Assembly (NCBI RefSeq): GCF_018446385.1
Contig: NC_055990.1
Location: 23,441,058 to 23,505,057, forward strand
Direction: 5' to 3'
Source: Zingiber officinale
Lineage: Eukaryota > Streptophyta > Magnoliopsida > Zingiberales > Zingiberaceae
DNA length: 64,000 bases
The notes below the pieces were generated by a model that saw nothing but the letters and a program-made list of their open reading frames with translations, was not told the origin of the DNA and did not search any database. This document shows positions 25,590-36,292 of this stretch, piece after piece (the stretch's first letter is position 1; each line of letters begins with the position of its first letter). Position numbers and translations under genes: made by a program.

Positions 25590-26752
25590 TGTTGGTGCAG
25601 GTTGCACTAACGGTCTAACTCAGGTTTTGATGAATATAAAGTAAGTTAAGTTAGCAGGTTTATTATGGTCTAACGATTTAACTAAGTGTGCAGGAGAAGT
25701 CCAGATAAGTCGACGGGCTGACTGGATATCTGGCAAGAAATCCAACTAGGTCGACGGGCTGACCAGATAGCTGGTAAAAAGTCTAGATAGGTCGATGGGC
25801 TGACCGGATATCTGGCACGAAGTCCAGCTAGGTCAATGGGCCGACCGGATAGCCGGCATGAAGTTCAGATAGGTCGACGGGCTGACCAGATGTCTAGCCA
25901 AGTGGTAAGTTAAGGTAAGTCATTGGAGAAGAGTGACTTGGTGAGGACGTGCTCCCCGTTTGAGGGAACAGTAGGCGTCGATCCAACATAGATATATTTT
26001 GAAAATCTAAGTTGAGATCTTGACTAGATTCTGATCTCGAGGAGACATAATCTAATTATTGCTCTACTTGTTATTATGCTTACTTTGTTTTGCAAGGTAG
26101 TATACTTTTTATTTGCCTTGGACTAGCCTTTTCTTGCAAGAATACAATTTGCTGGAAAAGGAGATCTGGGTGCCCGGAATGGCTGAAGCTTATCTTCTTG
26201 CCAGCTTGGAGCACCCTGATTGGTTGACTGATGTCATGGTCCAGGCACCCGGAAGGGATCCAAGCGCCCAGAACTGGCTATATAAGCAGCCTTCCATCAA
26301 GAGCACAGAACACAAGTTTCTTCTACGATTACTTTCTTGCGTGCTGCTCTAAAGACGCTCCTGCGACTCCACGACGCGACTATGACGGTCGAGTGACGCT
26401 GCTCTAACGACCGAGCAACACAACTCCGATGACAGAGTGATGCGACTCCAACAACTGAAAGCACAGTCTTACAGATCTCTGAGAAGTTGTTGGTATACTT
26501 ATTTACTTCTGCACTTAAGATTATACATTCATTGTATTAATTTTGTAAAAGATTTGCGAAATATTATTGAATTGCCCACCGAAAGCACTCTCACGTGCGG
26601 GCCTTGGAGTTGGAGTCGACGAAGATTCCGAATCAAGTAAAACTTGGTTTGTTAGCATTGTTTTCATTGTTATCTTTCCACTGCGTACTTTATTTTAGTA
26701 CCAATTTTCGATGATCGCTATTCACCCCTCTAGCGCTCTTTTCGATCCAACA
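25590..26752 (+). repeat. 5' LTR of a truncated copia element (+ strand)
   Basis: It begins TGTTGGTGCAGG and ends CGATCCAACA, directly followed by a primer-binding site. About 25690-25905 holds some five ~42-bp repeats with a GTCGACGGGCTGAC core. The solo LTR at 28357-29461 (opposite strand) belongs to the same family. Confidence 0.85.
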
Positions 26753-26772
26753 AGTGCTATCAGAGCAGGTAC
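26753..26772 (+). other. Primer-binding site of the truncated copia element
   Basis: AGTGCTATCAGAGCAGG follows the LTR and matches the Met-tRNA primer site TGGTATCAGAGC with one change. Confidence 0.7.
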
Positions 26773-27026
26773 CACTTTGATTTGGTATAACCACCAATCA
26801 GGCAAAATGGGTGAAATTTTTTATTTTCTCATTTTCAGTTTTTAAGTTTTTTGACATAATTCAAATTAGTACAATTACCTCTTTGGAAACATTTTCTCGT
26901 AGCAAACCAATCTGAATTGGTGCAACACCAATTCAATCTTAATATTTTTATTTTTGTCCCACACTACGAATCCAAGACCAAAAGTCTTGGGACCATCTCT
27001 ATTTTTCTTTATTGTGTGCAAGAGTA

Positions 27027-28075
27027 ATGGCCCAAAACGAGGGATACAACACTGTCCGTCCTCCCCTCTTCAACGACGATGACTTCCGGTACTGGAAGAA
27101 GCGAATGGAGGTCTATCTGAAGACCGACTTCGACCAGTGGTTCAGCATCACTAGAGGCTACAAGGCTCCGGTCGATAACGCTCGATGGACCCGAAACAGT
27201 GGAATCTGGAGATGAAGAAGAAAGTCCAAATAGATTTCAAGGCTCTCAACACCCTCTAGTACGGGCTAACGAAAGAAGAACTGAACCGCGTTGGCCCACA
27301 CGAAAATATGAAAGAAATGTGGGACAAGCTCATCAAATTGCACGAGGGAACCAACGACGTGAAGGTAATCAAAGGAGACCTCTATTTAAATAAACTATTT
27401 AATATAAAAATACAGGAAGGAGAAACTGCAAGTCAACTCCATTTAAGGATAAAGGACATCCTCAATGGGTTTCACAATATCGGCCACCAGATGGAGAACC
27501 GCGACCTGATAAGGTATGCCCTTAATGCGCTCCCTCGAAATGCACTGTGGGCATCCATCGTGGATGCTTACAAGATTTCGAAGAATCTTTCTAAATTAAA
27601 GCTAGATGAACTATTTTGTGAACTCGAACTCCATGAATAAACTAACTCAAAACAGGTCGAGAAAGAAATTACCCTTTTTGCAGGTTCCTCCAAACACAAG
27701 TCAAGAACCAAACCTAAACCTGAAGGTAAGACTGACCAAGACCCAGAAGATGAAGAATAACTGGTGAACTTAATGTTCACTAGGAGAAAGAAGAACTTCA
27801 GCAGAAATGACCTGCAGAAGATCAACTCCACCATCGATCCTAACAACAAAAACGTGACCTATTTCGGATGCAACAAGAAGGGACACTACAAGAATGAGTG
27901 CCCAAAGCTAAAGAACGACAGAACCAAGAAAAAAGCACTCAAGGCGATGTGGGACAAATCATCTTCGGATGAATCGGACGTCGAAGAGCAGAAGCACCGA
28001 AGTTACCTCGCGTTGATGGCCTGTAAATCAGAATCAGAAGGTGAATCAGAAGACGGGTCCGAACCTGAATTGAGC
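27027..28075 (+). pseudogene. gag: Copia gag remnant (Sirevirus-like), frameshifted and truncated
   Basis: Gag forms the cytoplasmic particle of the retrotransposon. The frame opens at ATG 27027 (MAQNEGYNTVRPPLF) and shows FRYWKKRMEVYL of the UBN2-type domain. A frameshift near 27190-27210 and stops near 27638 and 27758 break it. ALNALPRNALWASIVDAYK closely resembles ALKSFPRNALWSSMVDAYK of Element 2, placing both in one lineage. The zinc knuckle near 27860-27905 reads YFGCNKKGHYKNEC, so the first Cys of the CCHC box is Tyr. The reading ends near 28075, where gypsy gag sequence on the other strand begins; protease, integrase and RT are absent. Confidence 0.8.
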
Positions 28076-28356
28076 TCGATTCTCCGCCTTGCGGGCTTCT
28101 CCTTGCTCCCCAGCGTGTCCTTGTTGTTGCATGCTTGGCCCCTCTTGCTGGCCCGGGGTCTGCTGGTCTGTCTCGCTGCATTGCGCTGCTCCTCCATCAT
28201 TCTTTGGACCTGAGGAGCCAGCTCAGGGGGTGGTAGGCCCAGCTCGGCAACACGCCGGGAATCACGGGCAAATTGAAAGCACTCGCTGGTAGGATGCGAG
28301 TGGGACCAATGATAAGTGCAATAGCGCGATCCCCAAGATCCAGGTCGGGGAGCATG
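28076..28356 (-). pseudogene. gag: Ty3/gypsy (Tat-like) gag fragment, zinc-knuckle part
   Basis: Read on the - strand it encodes YCTYHWSHSHPTSECFQF, the CCHC-type box typical of Tat-lineage gypsy gag (YCxxHxxxxHxTxxC), followed by a Gln/Arg-rich stretch. It continues the gag frame from 29462-29602 and from 57901-58825 once the inserted elements are taken out. Its downstream end is lost at the junction with copia sequence near 28075. Confidence 0.75.
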
Positions 28357-29461
28357 TGTTGGATCGTGAAGAGTCGATAGAGGGGGGGTGAATATCGAAA
28401 AAAAATTTCAAGTACGAGTACACAGTGGAAAATAAAAAGCGAGAGCACGGCTAACAAAGTCGATTTACTTGATTCGGAGCCTTTATCGACTCCTACTCCA
28501 AGACTCACACACAAAGGTGCTTTCGTTGGGCAATCACTAATTAATTCAAAAAATTAATACAAGACTAAGTACAGAATTAATTAGGAAAGAAAGAACCGAC
28601 AATAGAATAAAAATTAAAAACAAACTGACACTTGTCGGAGAACTTTTCGCAGCGTCGCAGGAGCACAATAGAGTAGATTCTGAGTTGTTGTTGGAGTTTT
28701 AGTCTTGCCCCTCCTTACATAGGAGGTTCGGGGCGCCTGGAACCTTCAGGGCGCCTCGACCATGACGTAGCCGAGCCAACCAGTGAACTCCACGTGGCAC
28801 AGTGACGTTGGGGATAAAATTCCGCCTCAGGGTGCCAGGGTACCTCCCGGGCGCCCGGACCTCCAGGCGCCTGGGTTCCTCCGGGGCGCTCGGACCATGT
28901 TTTCCAGCAGATTCCTTCCTGCAAGAAAAATGTTAGTCCGAGGCACTCATATCTCTTGCAAAACAGATTATTAACACAGTTCATAATTCAAAATAGAAAG
29001 AGTATGACTTAGATTCCGTCTTTCCGAGACCGGAGTCTAGTCACGATCTTGACTTAGAGTTCCGAAATGGTTCTAAGTCGGATCGGCGCCTAAGTTCCCT
29101 TCCCGGTAATGCATCCTCACAATCACTCCCCTCAAGTGACTTATCTTCACTTACCTGTTAGACGTCCGGTCAGCCCTTCGACCCGTCTGGACTTCGCGCC
29201 AGCTATCCGGTCAGCCCGTCGACCTAGTTGGACTTGTGTCAAACATCTGGTCAGCCCGTCGACCCATTTGGACTTCGTGCCAGTTATCCGGTCGACCCGT
29301 TGACCTAGTTGGGCTTCGTGCCAGACATCTGGTCAGCCCGTCGACCTGTCTAGGCTTCTCCTGCACTCGGTCAGAGTGTTAGATCAACAACAAAACTAAC
29401 TTAACCTATTTTTTCATTCATCAAAAATTGGGTTAGACCGTTAGTGCTAACCGCACCAACA
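28357..29461 (-). mobile_element. Solo copia LTR inside gypsy gag (- strand)
   Basis: On the - strand it runs from TGTTGGTGCGG (29461) to CGATCCAACA (28357). It is of the same family as the LTR at 25590-26752, with the same ~42-bp repeats (29150-29360). It lacks any internal region. The flanks GCATG (28352-28356) and GCATT (29462-29466) agree at 4 of 5 bases, as expected of an aged 5-bp target duplication. The gypsy gag frame continues across it. Confidence 0.85.
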
Positions 29462-29602
29462 GCATTGACTGCGACTACGCGCGGGATCGGCAGAACATCC
29501 TGACCGGGGTGGAAAGTAGGTCGGGCGTCCCAAGCGCGCGGGAGAGGTTGAGCAGGAGGTTGAGGTACTCTTCTCTTCGGCTTATTTACGGGAGGAGGGT
29601 TT
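29462..29602 (-). pseudogene. gag: Ty3/gypsy gag fragment between two inserted copia elements
   Basis: On the - strand this 141-bp piece continues the gag frame from 57901, beginning with codons for NPPPVNKPKRR and including HPGQDVLPIPR. It links the core-domain part (57901-58825) with the zinc-knuckle part (28076-28356). GGGTT at 29598-29602 is the left copy of the Element 1 target duplication. Confidence 0.75.
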
Positions 29603-30228
29603 GTTAGGACCTTCAGATAGCGGCTAGAGAGGGGGGGTGTGAATAGCCGACCTCAAATTCTCGTTTCTTCCTACAATTTGAGTTAGCGCAGCGGAAATAA
29701 AAAGTAGAAACGAAAATGAAGATGATCAAACCTCAAACACGACGATATAACGAGGTTCGGATATGATACTCCTACTCCTCGGCTTGTCCGTAAGGTGGAC
29801 GAATTCTATCAATCCGTCGGTGGATGAGACCCCGGAAAATCGGCTAATAAGAACTCCTTTTGGGTGGAGAAACCTCACCACAATTCCTTTTACAACAGCA
29901 ATAATGGAGTACAAAGAGTAGAGCAAGAAACAATGGACAATATGAATGTAAAGACACCCTACCAAGTTTGCTTGCCTTCTCGTTGTCGACTGGAGTCCAT
30001 TGATGAAGCAGCAACTTCACGGATCCAACAATAGCAGCTAGAAAACCAGCCGATGGAAGCTCACACGAAGCTTCAGAAAAATGAAGAGCTCAGTAAAGCT
30101 CTGGTCGCAGTCTTGAGGATGAAGAAGTTGTTGTTTCCACCTTCAATGTAAAGGCTTATAAATTGCACCTACGAAGAAGAAACAGAAGACACAGAAATCT
30201 AGCCGTTGTGACTCAACAGCTAGACCTG

Positions 30229-30545
30229 GACCGATCAGGCTTCACCCTGATCAGTCCACAAGACATCTGATCGGTCTGTGGACCGATCAGGCCCTAGGCT
30301 GATCGGTCCCCAGACCGATCTCCAACTCTCACAGAGAGTTGGTTCCACAAGCCTGATCGATCTGTGGACCGATCAGACTATAGGTGGATCGGTCCACAGA
30401 CCGATCCCCTCCTATCGTCCATCGCTTCTTGATCGGTCTACAGACCGATCAAATAACCCTCAGTAAGCTTCTGTTTGGTTACTGATCGGTCACCAGACCG
30501 ATCAGATAAACCAAAGTATCACTGGATCGGTCAACAGACCGATCC
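30229..30545. repeat. Palindrome array GATCGGTC-N4-GACCGATC in Element 1 3' LTR
   Basis: About eight units of an 8-bp inverted repeat with a four-base spacer, such as GATCGGTCTGTGGACCGATC, are separated by 15-40 bp of unrelated sequence. Most stems are perfect and some carry one mismatch. In the element's own sense the array lies in U3, upstream of the LTR part shared with Element 2. The 5' LTR copy (56757-57032) lacks one unit. Confidence 0.9.
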
Positions 30546-30601
30546 AATGCCTATGTAGGTTTTAGAGCTTCCCAGCCCTAAACCCTAAAGCCTTCCCGGT
30601 C

Positions 30602-31095
30602 TAGAGAACGAGCTACCGAGCCCTCTCTGACCTCGTCCGGAGAACGAGCTACCGAGCCCTCTCCGACTTCCTCATCCGGTCCAGAGAACGAGCTACCGAG
30701 CCCTCTCTGACCTAGTCCGGAGAACGAGCTACCGATCCCTCTCCAACTCTGTCTGGTCCAAAGAACGAGCTACCGAGCCCTCTCGGACCTAGTCCGGAGA
30801 ACGAGCTACTGAGCCCTCTCCGACTTCGTCCGGTCCAGAGAACGAGCTACCGAGCCCTCTCTGACCTAGTCCAGAGAACGAGCTACCGATCCCTCTCCGA
30901 CTTCCACGTCTGGTCCAGAGAACGAGCTACCGAGCCCTCTCGGACCTAGTCCGGAGAACGAGCTACCGAGCCCTCTCTGACCTAGTCCGGAGAACGAGCT
31001 ACTGAGCCCTCTCCGACTCTATCCAGTCCAGAGAATGAGCTACCGAGCCCTCTCTGACCTAGTCCGGAGAACGAGCTACCGAGCCCTCTCCGACC
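30602..31095. repeat. Tandem array of GAGAACGAGCTACCGAGCCCTCTC units in Element 1 3' LTR
   Basis: Roughly a dozen copies of AGAACGAGCTACCGAGCCCT alternate with two linker types (GACCTAGTCCGG and GACTTCNTCCGGTCC), giving a unit of about 35-45 bp. The same array is in the 5' LTR (57090-57580), and a short decayed form is in Element 2 LTRs (about 32660-32760 and 42350-42450). Confidence 0.9.
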
Positions 31096-31408
31096 TTCCA
31101 TGCCAAGCTTCCATACTTGGACTTTTCCCCGTGCCAAACTCCCTGCTTGGACTTTTCCCGTACCAAGCTCCCTGCTTGGACTTTTCCGTGCCAAGTCTCC
31201 ATACTTGGACTTTTCCCGAATCATGTCAACTCAAGTCGGGTCAACCAGGTCAACCTTGACCAAAGGTTGCACCCACAATCCCCCAAGTTCCTATTCTTGT
31301 CAAACATCAAAATACAACTTCTCTATTCTTGTCAAACATCAAAATATCCCTCGAGTTAGGTCAACTCGAGTCGGGTCACCCAGGTCAACCTTGACCTAAG
31401 GTTGCACC

Positions 31409-33087
31409 TGTTGGGATCTTAGATGGCTAGAGGGGGGTGAATAGCCTCTTAAAAAAAAACTTAGACAGAGAGTTCTACACAAAAACTAGTTAGCACAGCG
31501 GAAGTGGAAAACTAAAACGAAGGAAGAAAAACACACACACAGCAGACACAAAGATATACGAGGTTCGGGGATAACTTGCCCCTACTCCTCGGCGTGGCCG
31601 TAAGGTGGACGACTCCTTGATCTTCGGCAGATCGCACCCCGGATAACTTCCGGCTAAAGATGTCTCCTTCTCGGTGGAGCAACCTCTCAACAGAGTCTCA
31701 AGGAAGATTTAAATTAAAGCACGAGACTTACAGAAACTCGGTGGCAAAGGAGAATAGAAATGCTTACAACCACGCGAGTATCAGTAGCAGAAAACAGAGA
31801 TCGCAGTTCACCCGAGAGCTCAAGAACTTCGCACAACAGCACAGACTTTTCTTTCAAGCTTTCTTGTATTGTTCTTGTTCCCCTCTCACTGTTTTTACTG
31901 CTTCTCAAATCGATCTCTGCTGTCACAGATCTAGTCAAAACTGCGCAAATCACGCTGCAGCCAATCCCTCTTCCTCCTTACGGTTCTCTGAACTCACACC
32001 AATGATATCACAGTCATCACTGGCGTCTTCTGAGCTCGAACCAATCCCCAGGAGTCAAGCAGATCGCAGCCCAATCGCAATCAGAAACCCAGTGAACGTT
32101 GATGCCTCAAATGCATCTGTTGCAGCAAATCACAGTGTAAAGAGCACTTGTCTTCTTCTCTTAATGAAGCTCAATTTGAATTCAACCATGAGAATGTGAC
32201 CTGCAACCTGCAAGCTCAAAAGACTCACAGCAGATGGTTAAAAATAGATGGTGAAGACAAATACGGCAATCAGAAAAAGTACATGCAAAATAAACAATAC
32301 CGTGGATCGGTCTGCAGACCGATCCACGCTTTCTGGATCATCGCTGATCGGTCTGCGGATCGATCAGGCACTAATCTGATCGGTCCCGGACCGATCGATG
32401 GCGCCGCTTTCAAATACGCGCGACTTCGGTCGATGCGGACCGATCAGATAATCTGATCGGTCCGAGACCGATCGATAGCGTTCTTCCCAAACGCTTACGG
32501 CCTCTGATCGGTCTCCCGATCGATCAGATGGGCTATCGATCGATTTCGATCGGTGCGGACCGATCGATAGCGCTCGGTAGCCATCGATCGGTCGGCGCAC
32601 CGATCAGTGTCAGAGCCATCGGATCGGTCCGCCGACCGATCCAGCTTCTCGACTCAGTCCGGGTCGAGCCCTCTCTGACCTAGTCCGGAAAAATGAGCTC
32701 CCTAGCCCTTTCCGACTTTATCTGGTCCTAGAGAACGAGCTATCGAACCCTCTCTGACTCCGCATGCCAAGTTTCCTTCTTGGACTTTTCAACACCGGAT
32801 GTCCGATCACCCTTGATCCATCCGGGTTTTCCCTTGCCCGGCTTCACTCACCGGGACTTGCACCTAGCTTCACTCACTAGGGTTTTCACCTAGCTTCACT
32901 CACCAGGACTTGCACCTAGCTTCACTCACTAGGGTTTTCACCTGGCTTCACTCACCGGGACTTTCCAATCGCTTCAATCAGGTCAACCTAGTCAACCTGG
33001 ATTAGTAATTAATCTGAGTTAATTATCTGATACAAACTTAAATCAGTGTCAACAGCAAAACAACATCCAGGTCAGACTGTATCAACA
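31409..33087 (-). repeat. Element 2 3' LTR
   Basis: It runs TGTTGGGATC...TGTATCAACA in plus-strand view. It shares with the Element 1 LTR the block TACTCCTCGGC..G.CCGTAAGGTGGACGA (about 31585-31612) and the order palindrome array, GAGCT..CCGAGCCCTCTC remnant, CTTGGACTTTTC. It also has alternating CTTCACTCACCGGGACTT and CTTCACTCACTAGGGTTTTC repeats (32840-32965). Confidence 0.9.
32304..32642. repeat. Palindrome array GATCGGTC-N4-GACCGATC in Element 2 3' LTR
   Basis: About eight imperfect units, such as GATCGGTCTGCAGACCGATC and GATCGGTCCGCCGACCGATC. Spacers and several stems differ from the Element 1 units, with many CG-containing variants (CGATCGAT). The matching array in the 5' LTR is at 42004-42343. 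Confidence 0.88.
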
Positions 33088-33104
33088 ATCTCCCCCTTTT
33101 TGTT
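33088..33104 (-). other. Polypurine tract of Element 2
   Basis: On the - strand AAAAAGGGGGAGAT directly precedes the 3' LTR (33087 downward), the site where plus-strand DNA synthesis is primed. Confidence 0.75.
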
Positions 33105-33610
33105 GTTTGACAACACGATTTAAGTTTAGATCAGAAATGCTCATATACCCATAATTTTAGGGAAATCAGGATCCTCCCCCTAAGACGGATACACCACCAA
33201 GTCAAGGACGGGAATCAAGATCCTTCCCGTTATCCTCTCCCCTAAAATCAAGCTTTCATACATTTCTAAACTTAGGTATCCTCTCCCCCTTTGTCAAACA
33301 CCGAAAAGGTGCAAATGAGGTGACAAAAATTCAAAAGGCTCCCCCTTAACCCATACTGCCTTCTCTTAACTGACCTAGAATTCCCTCTAAGGTCACAATA
33401 TGACAATAAGAAAGACACAAGATACAATCAAATTATGGCATAGGAACAGCATATTAAAAATCGATAGAAAATGAAGCATAATAAAGAGCAAGCAAATATA
33501 AAACTGAGTAGCATAAATACATGAGTAGCATCAGAAGTGCAAACATCCAGGTCCGACATAAAAACTAACAAATAACATCCAAAATACAGACAGTCAACAA
33601 ACAAACTGTA
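33105..33610. other. Element 2 untranslated region between the extra ORF and the polypurine tract
   Basis: Non-coding sequence with several CT-rich tracts (TCCTCTCCCC, GGCTCCCCCTTAAC). No reading frame is supported. Confidence 0.5.
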
Positions 33611-34992
33611 TCAATCAACATCCTCACACTGAGGAACATCACCACCATCGGCAGGAGGGGTGAAATCCTGAGGTGGCACGCTGGAGGATGGATAGCCTGG
33701 GTAAGACTGCGGAGGCGGGTAGCGTGCCATCCATCCGAGTAGCAACTGCTGTGTCACCACCTGATGACTGCGCATATCATCGAAGCGCTGGTCATCGTAG
33801 CGCTGGTCTATCCGAATGCGAAGTCCATCGAACTCAGCAACCACCATCTCCTCGTGTCGATCAAAGCGACTCTCCAGCTCGGCGATCTGCCAGCGCAGCA
33901 TCAGGAGGAGCAGCAAGAGGAGCAACCTGTCGTCGAGGTAACTCACCTAGTGCCCTCCCATCCTTCCACCTAACTGCCCCATCCTGTCCTAAGATCCCAG
34001 ACTTGGAAAATGCACGTTTCCCAAGTCGACAATCCTGCCTAACCATCTTTACTATCCTCCCCTTAGAGACATCAATACCCAGGGTCTCAAGCCAGTCAGT
34101 AATTATATGCCCAAAAGGCATATAGATGGTGTAACCGCTTGGCTCGCTATGGGATATGATAGAAGTATAGACACTCGACATGACATCAAAGTCAAGACGC
34201 CTACGCAACCCGTAAAGCATCAGACAATGATACGGTCGAATCTCTGCCAATGGTTTAGAGGTGATAGGTAGAAGACAGTTTGTGACAATTTTGAAAAGAA
34301 TGTAATCAGGAGCAGAAAGGCCAAGGGCTGCAAATGTAGGAAAGTCGACATCTAACTCATCTAATCCATCCGGTCTCGGATGTCCAAAGAAGTACTCATA
34401 AATCGAGTCAGATGAGACATCAAGAGGATGAGGCACGGGTTCAGGCAAAGAAGGATAGAATGAGAACACCGTCCCCGAACACAAACGACAGCCTAAATAA
34501 TCAAAGAAGGCAATTAAGCTGAAATCAACGTTTTGCTTAGCCACTCTTGATCTATAACTACCATCAATAGTCTGATGAAGGTTGTTATAGAATTCAGAAA
34601 CTAGGTCAAAGTTGATATCTCTCTCTAAATATACCAAGGAATCAAGTTTATAGTACGCTATGGTCTCCGTAATTGCTGGACAAAACTCATTCATGTATTT
34701 TTGATCGACTGATCTACATGGGAGCAATTTGAAGGTCCTTTCCTTAAAGGATTGTTCAAACTGTTGGTTGGGAAATCTTCCCGAACTGGATGGTTGAGGT
34801 CGGGAACTAGCAGCAGGAGCTTTGGATTTATCTTTGGACTTGGAAGTACCCTCACCTACTGGTTTCTTTCTAATGGGACACAATGGGAAAAAGAAGAGCA
34901 CAGGAGCCACCCGAAACACAAAGCCACAGATATGTGAGAAATGAAGTCGAAATGCCAAAGTTCTAGAGAAATAGGAGTTACCTTGGTGCCAT
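33611..34992 (-). pseudogene. Extra ORF in the env position of Element 2 (plant transposon-protein domain), spliced, frameshifted near its end
   Basis: It lies downstream of pol in the same sense. A likely ATG at 34992-34990 (MAPxKKPVGEG start) is followed by donor AG|GTAACT and a 112-nt intron (34981-34870) ending ATTAG; the frame is kept across it. The main exon (34869 down to 33861) encodes LVSEFYNNL, VAKQNVDFSLIAFFDYLG, YHCLMLYGL and YMPFGHIITDWLETLGIDV. This pattern resembles the 'putative plant transposon protein' domain often found in plant retroelements; it shows no receptor-like or fusion-peptide feature. Near 33900-33946 the frame shifts: the -33611 frame continues with a plausible coiled coil (WQIAELESRFDRHEEMVVAE). 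Function unknown. It could be a captured host or transposon domain rather than an envelope. Confidence 0.65.
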
Positions 34993-35160
34993 TGAACTCT
35001 CGGCTAGAGCTTCGGAGGGCTAGAACTGGACTAGTGTTCCGGCGTGCAAAGAGAAGAGAAAGGGTGAGCTGGTGGGAAGAGTCGGCTAGGGTTTCCCGTG
35101 AATGAGGAAAATAAGGGATCGGGAGGTTTTAAGGGTTTAGATGGGTGTACAGTGAAGAAA

Positions 35161-35472
35161 TGATCGGACGGTTGTCCGATCAGAAGGTATCAGAAGCCTC
35201 CTGATCGGTCCCTGGACCGATCCAGGATCATCCTGATCGGTCCACGGACCGATCAGGAGACGATCAGTACTCACTGATCGGTCCCCTTGACCGATCAGCA
35301 AGATTCCTGATCGGTCGGTAGACCGATCAGTGGCTTTTCTGCCGAATTGATCTGATCGGTCTCCGGACCGATCAGGGAACTCTCTGATCGGTCTGTAGAC
35401 CGATCAGAAAGAGATCAGTAGCGGGCTCGAGCATGCCAGGCTGACTTGATTGGTCCGTAGACCGATCAGTGT
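35161..35472. repeat. Palindrome array upstream of the Element 2 extra ORF
   Basis: About eight GATCGGTC-N4-GACCGATC units lie 170-480 bp upstream of the extra ORF's ATG, outside the LTR. The first (35162-35181) reads GATCGGAC-GGTT-GTCCGATC: both arms changed together and the stem stays perfect. One unit has a five-base spacer (CCCTT). Confidence 0.9.
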
Positions 35473-36292
35473 CTGATTTCTCCCGTAATTTCAGTAACTG
35501 AAAGTAGTAATTTCAGTAACTTGTGTTCGATAATTCGTGGGAGTTTCTCTAGGAAAACTCCCAAGTTCAGCACCTAGAACATGGAGGATCTACAAGCATA
35601 GCTCTTACCTAAAAGTTATGGTCTGAACATGTTTATAGCTCTAAAGTTTCAGATTCTCATCAAACAAAACCTCACACTAACTCCAAACATATGGAGTTCT
35701 GTCTTCTTGGTCCTTAAGAGTTCAAAACATATTTTTGCTAAACTCGTCTCTATGATCAGGTTCAAGTTTGTCAAAATATAGACAACTTGTCCTAATTTGC
35801 AATCAAGGCATGAAAGCTGAAATTCTTGATTCTTGTTATGTTTAGTTTCAAGTTTGTCAAAATATATCCAAGTTATTATTATTTCCTTTAATAACCTATC
35901 GTTTTATCAATCAAAAGTCATGACATGAACCAAACAACAATACCAATCAACACATCAACCATCAACCATGATTGGAAAATTTCTAGGCAAAAGTCCAACC
36001 AAGATTCCTTGGTTGGAATATATAAGTAAGATCTAGGAACCAATTACACATGAATTATGTAATGGTGTTCCCCATACTCAATTAATGTCTCTTCAACCTA
36101 ATTATTCAAGAGATGCATGATACATTTTGAATAATTTGGTTGTTCCTAGCATCTTACCCCATTTCTAGCAAACAAAAATATTTTGTTAAACCTTATAGTT
36201 TGTGTGAGATGTTCCCAAGTTGCCCAAAATCATTCCCAATTTCTTTTGTCATTTTAATTTGTCCTTATTGATCATGATGAAGTCCTAAGGAC
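35473..36292. other. Element 2 spacer between pol and the palindrome array
   Basis: AT-rich non-coding sequence with no supported frame. It is internal to Element 2 and might hold the leader or promoter of the extra ORF. Confidence 0.45.

Larger units (their letters stand above)
29603..31408 (-). repeat. Element 1 3' LTR, interrupted near its U3 end by Element 2
   Basis: It begins TGTTAGGACCTTC (plus-strand view) and runs to GGTTGCACC, where Element 2 starts. The last bases AACA lie at 42786-42789 after the GCACC target duplication. It contains the GATCGGTC palindrome array, the GAGCTACCGAG tandem array, and a CCAAGCTTCC..TTGGACTTTTCC block repeated about four times (31096-31215). Confidence 0.88.

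Noticed and set aside
30229..30545. CRISPR-like array appearance of the palindromic repeats
   Set aside because: This is a plant nuclear retrotransposon LTR with variable units and no cas genes; spacers are short and irregular.
31660..32199. Long frame in Element 2 LTR (also at 41354-41707)
   Set aside because: LTR sequence on the strand opposite to the element's genes, interrupted by indels between the two LTRs.
33861..34992. Envelope glycoprotein for the Element 2 extra ORF
   Set aside because: The position fits an env-like gene, but I see no signal peptide in the spliced form and no transmembrane or fusion features; the motifs fit a plant transposon-associated domain.
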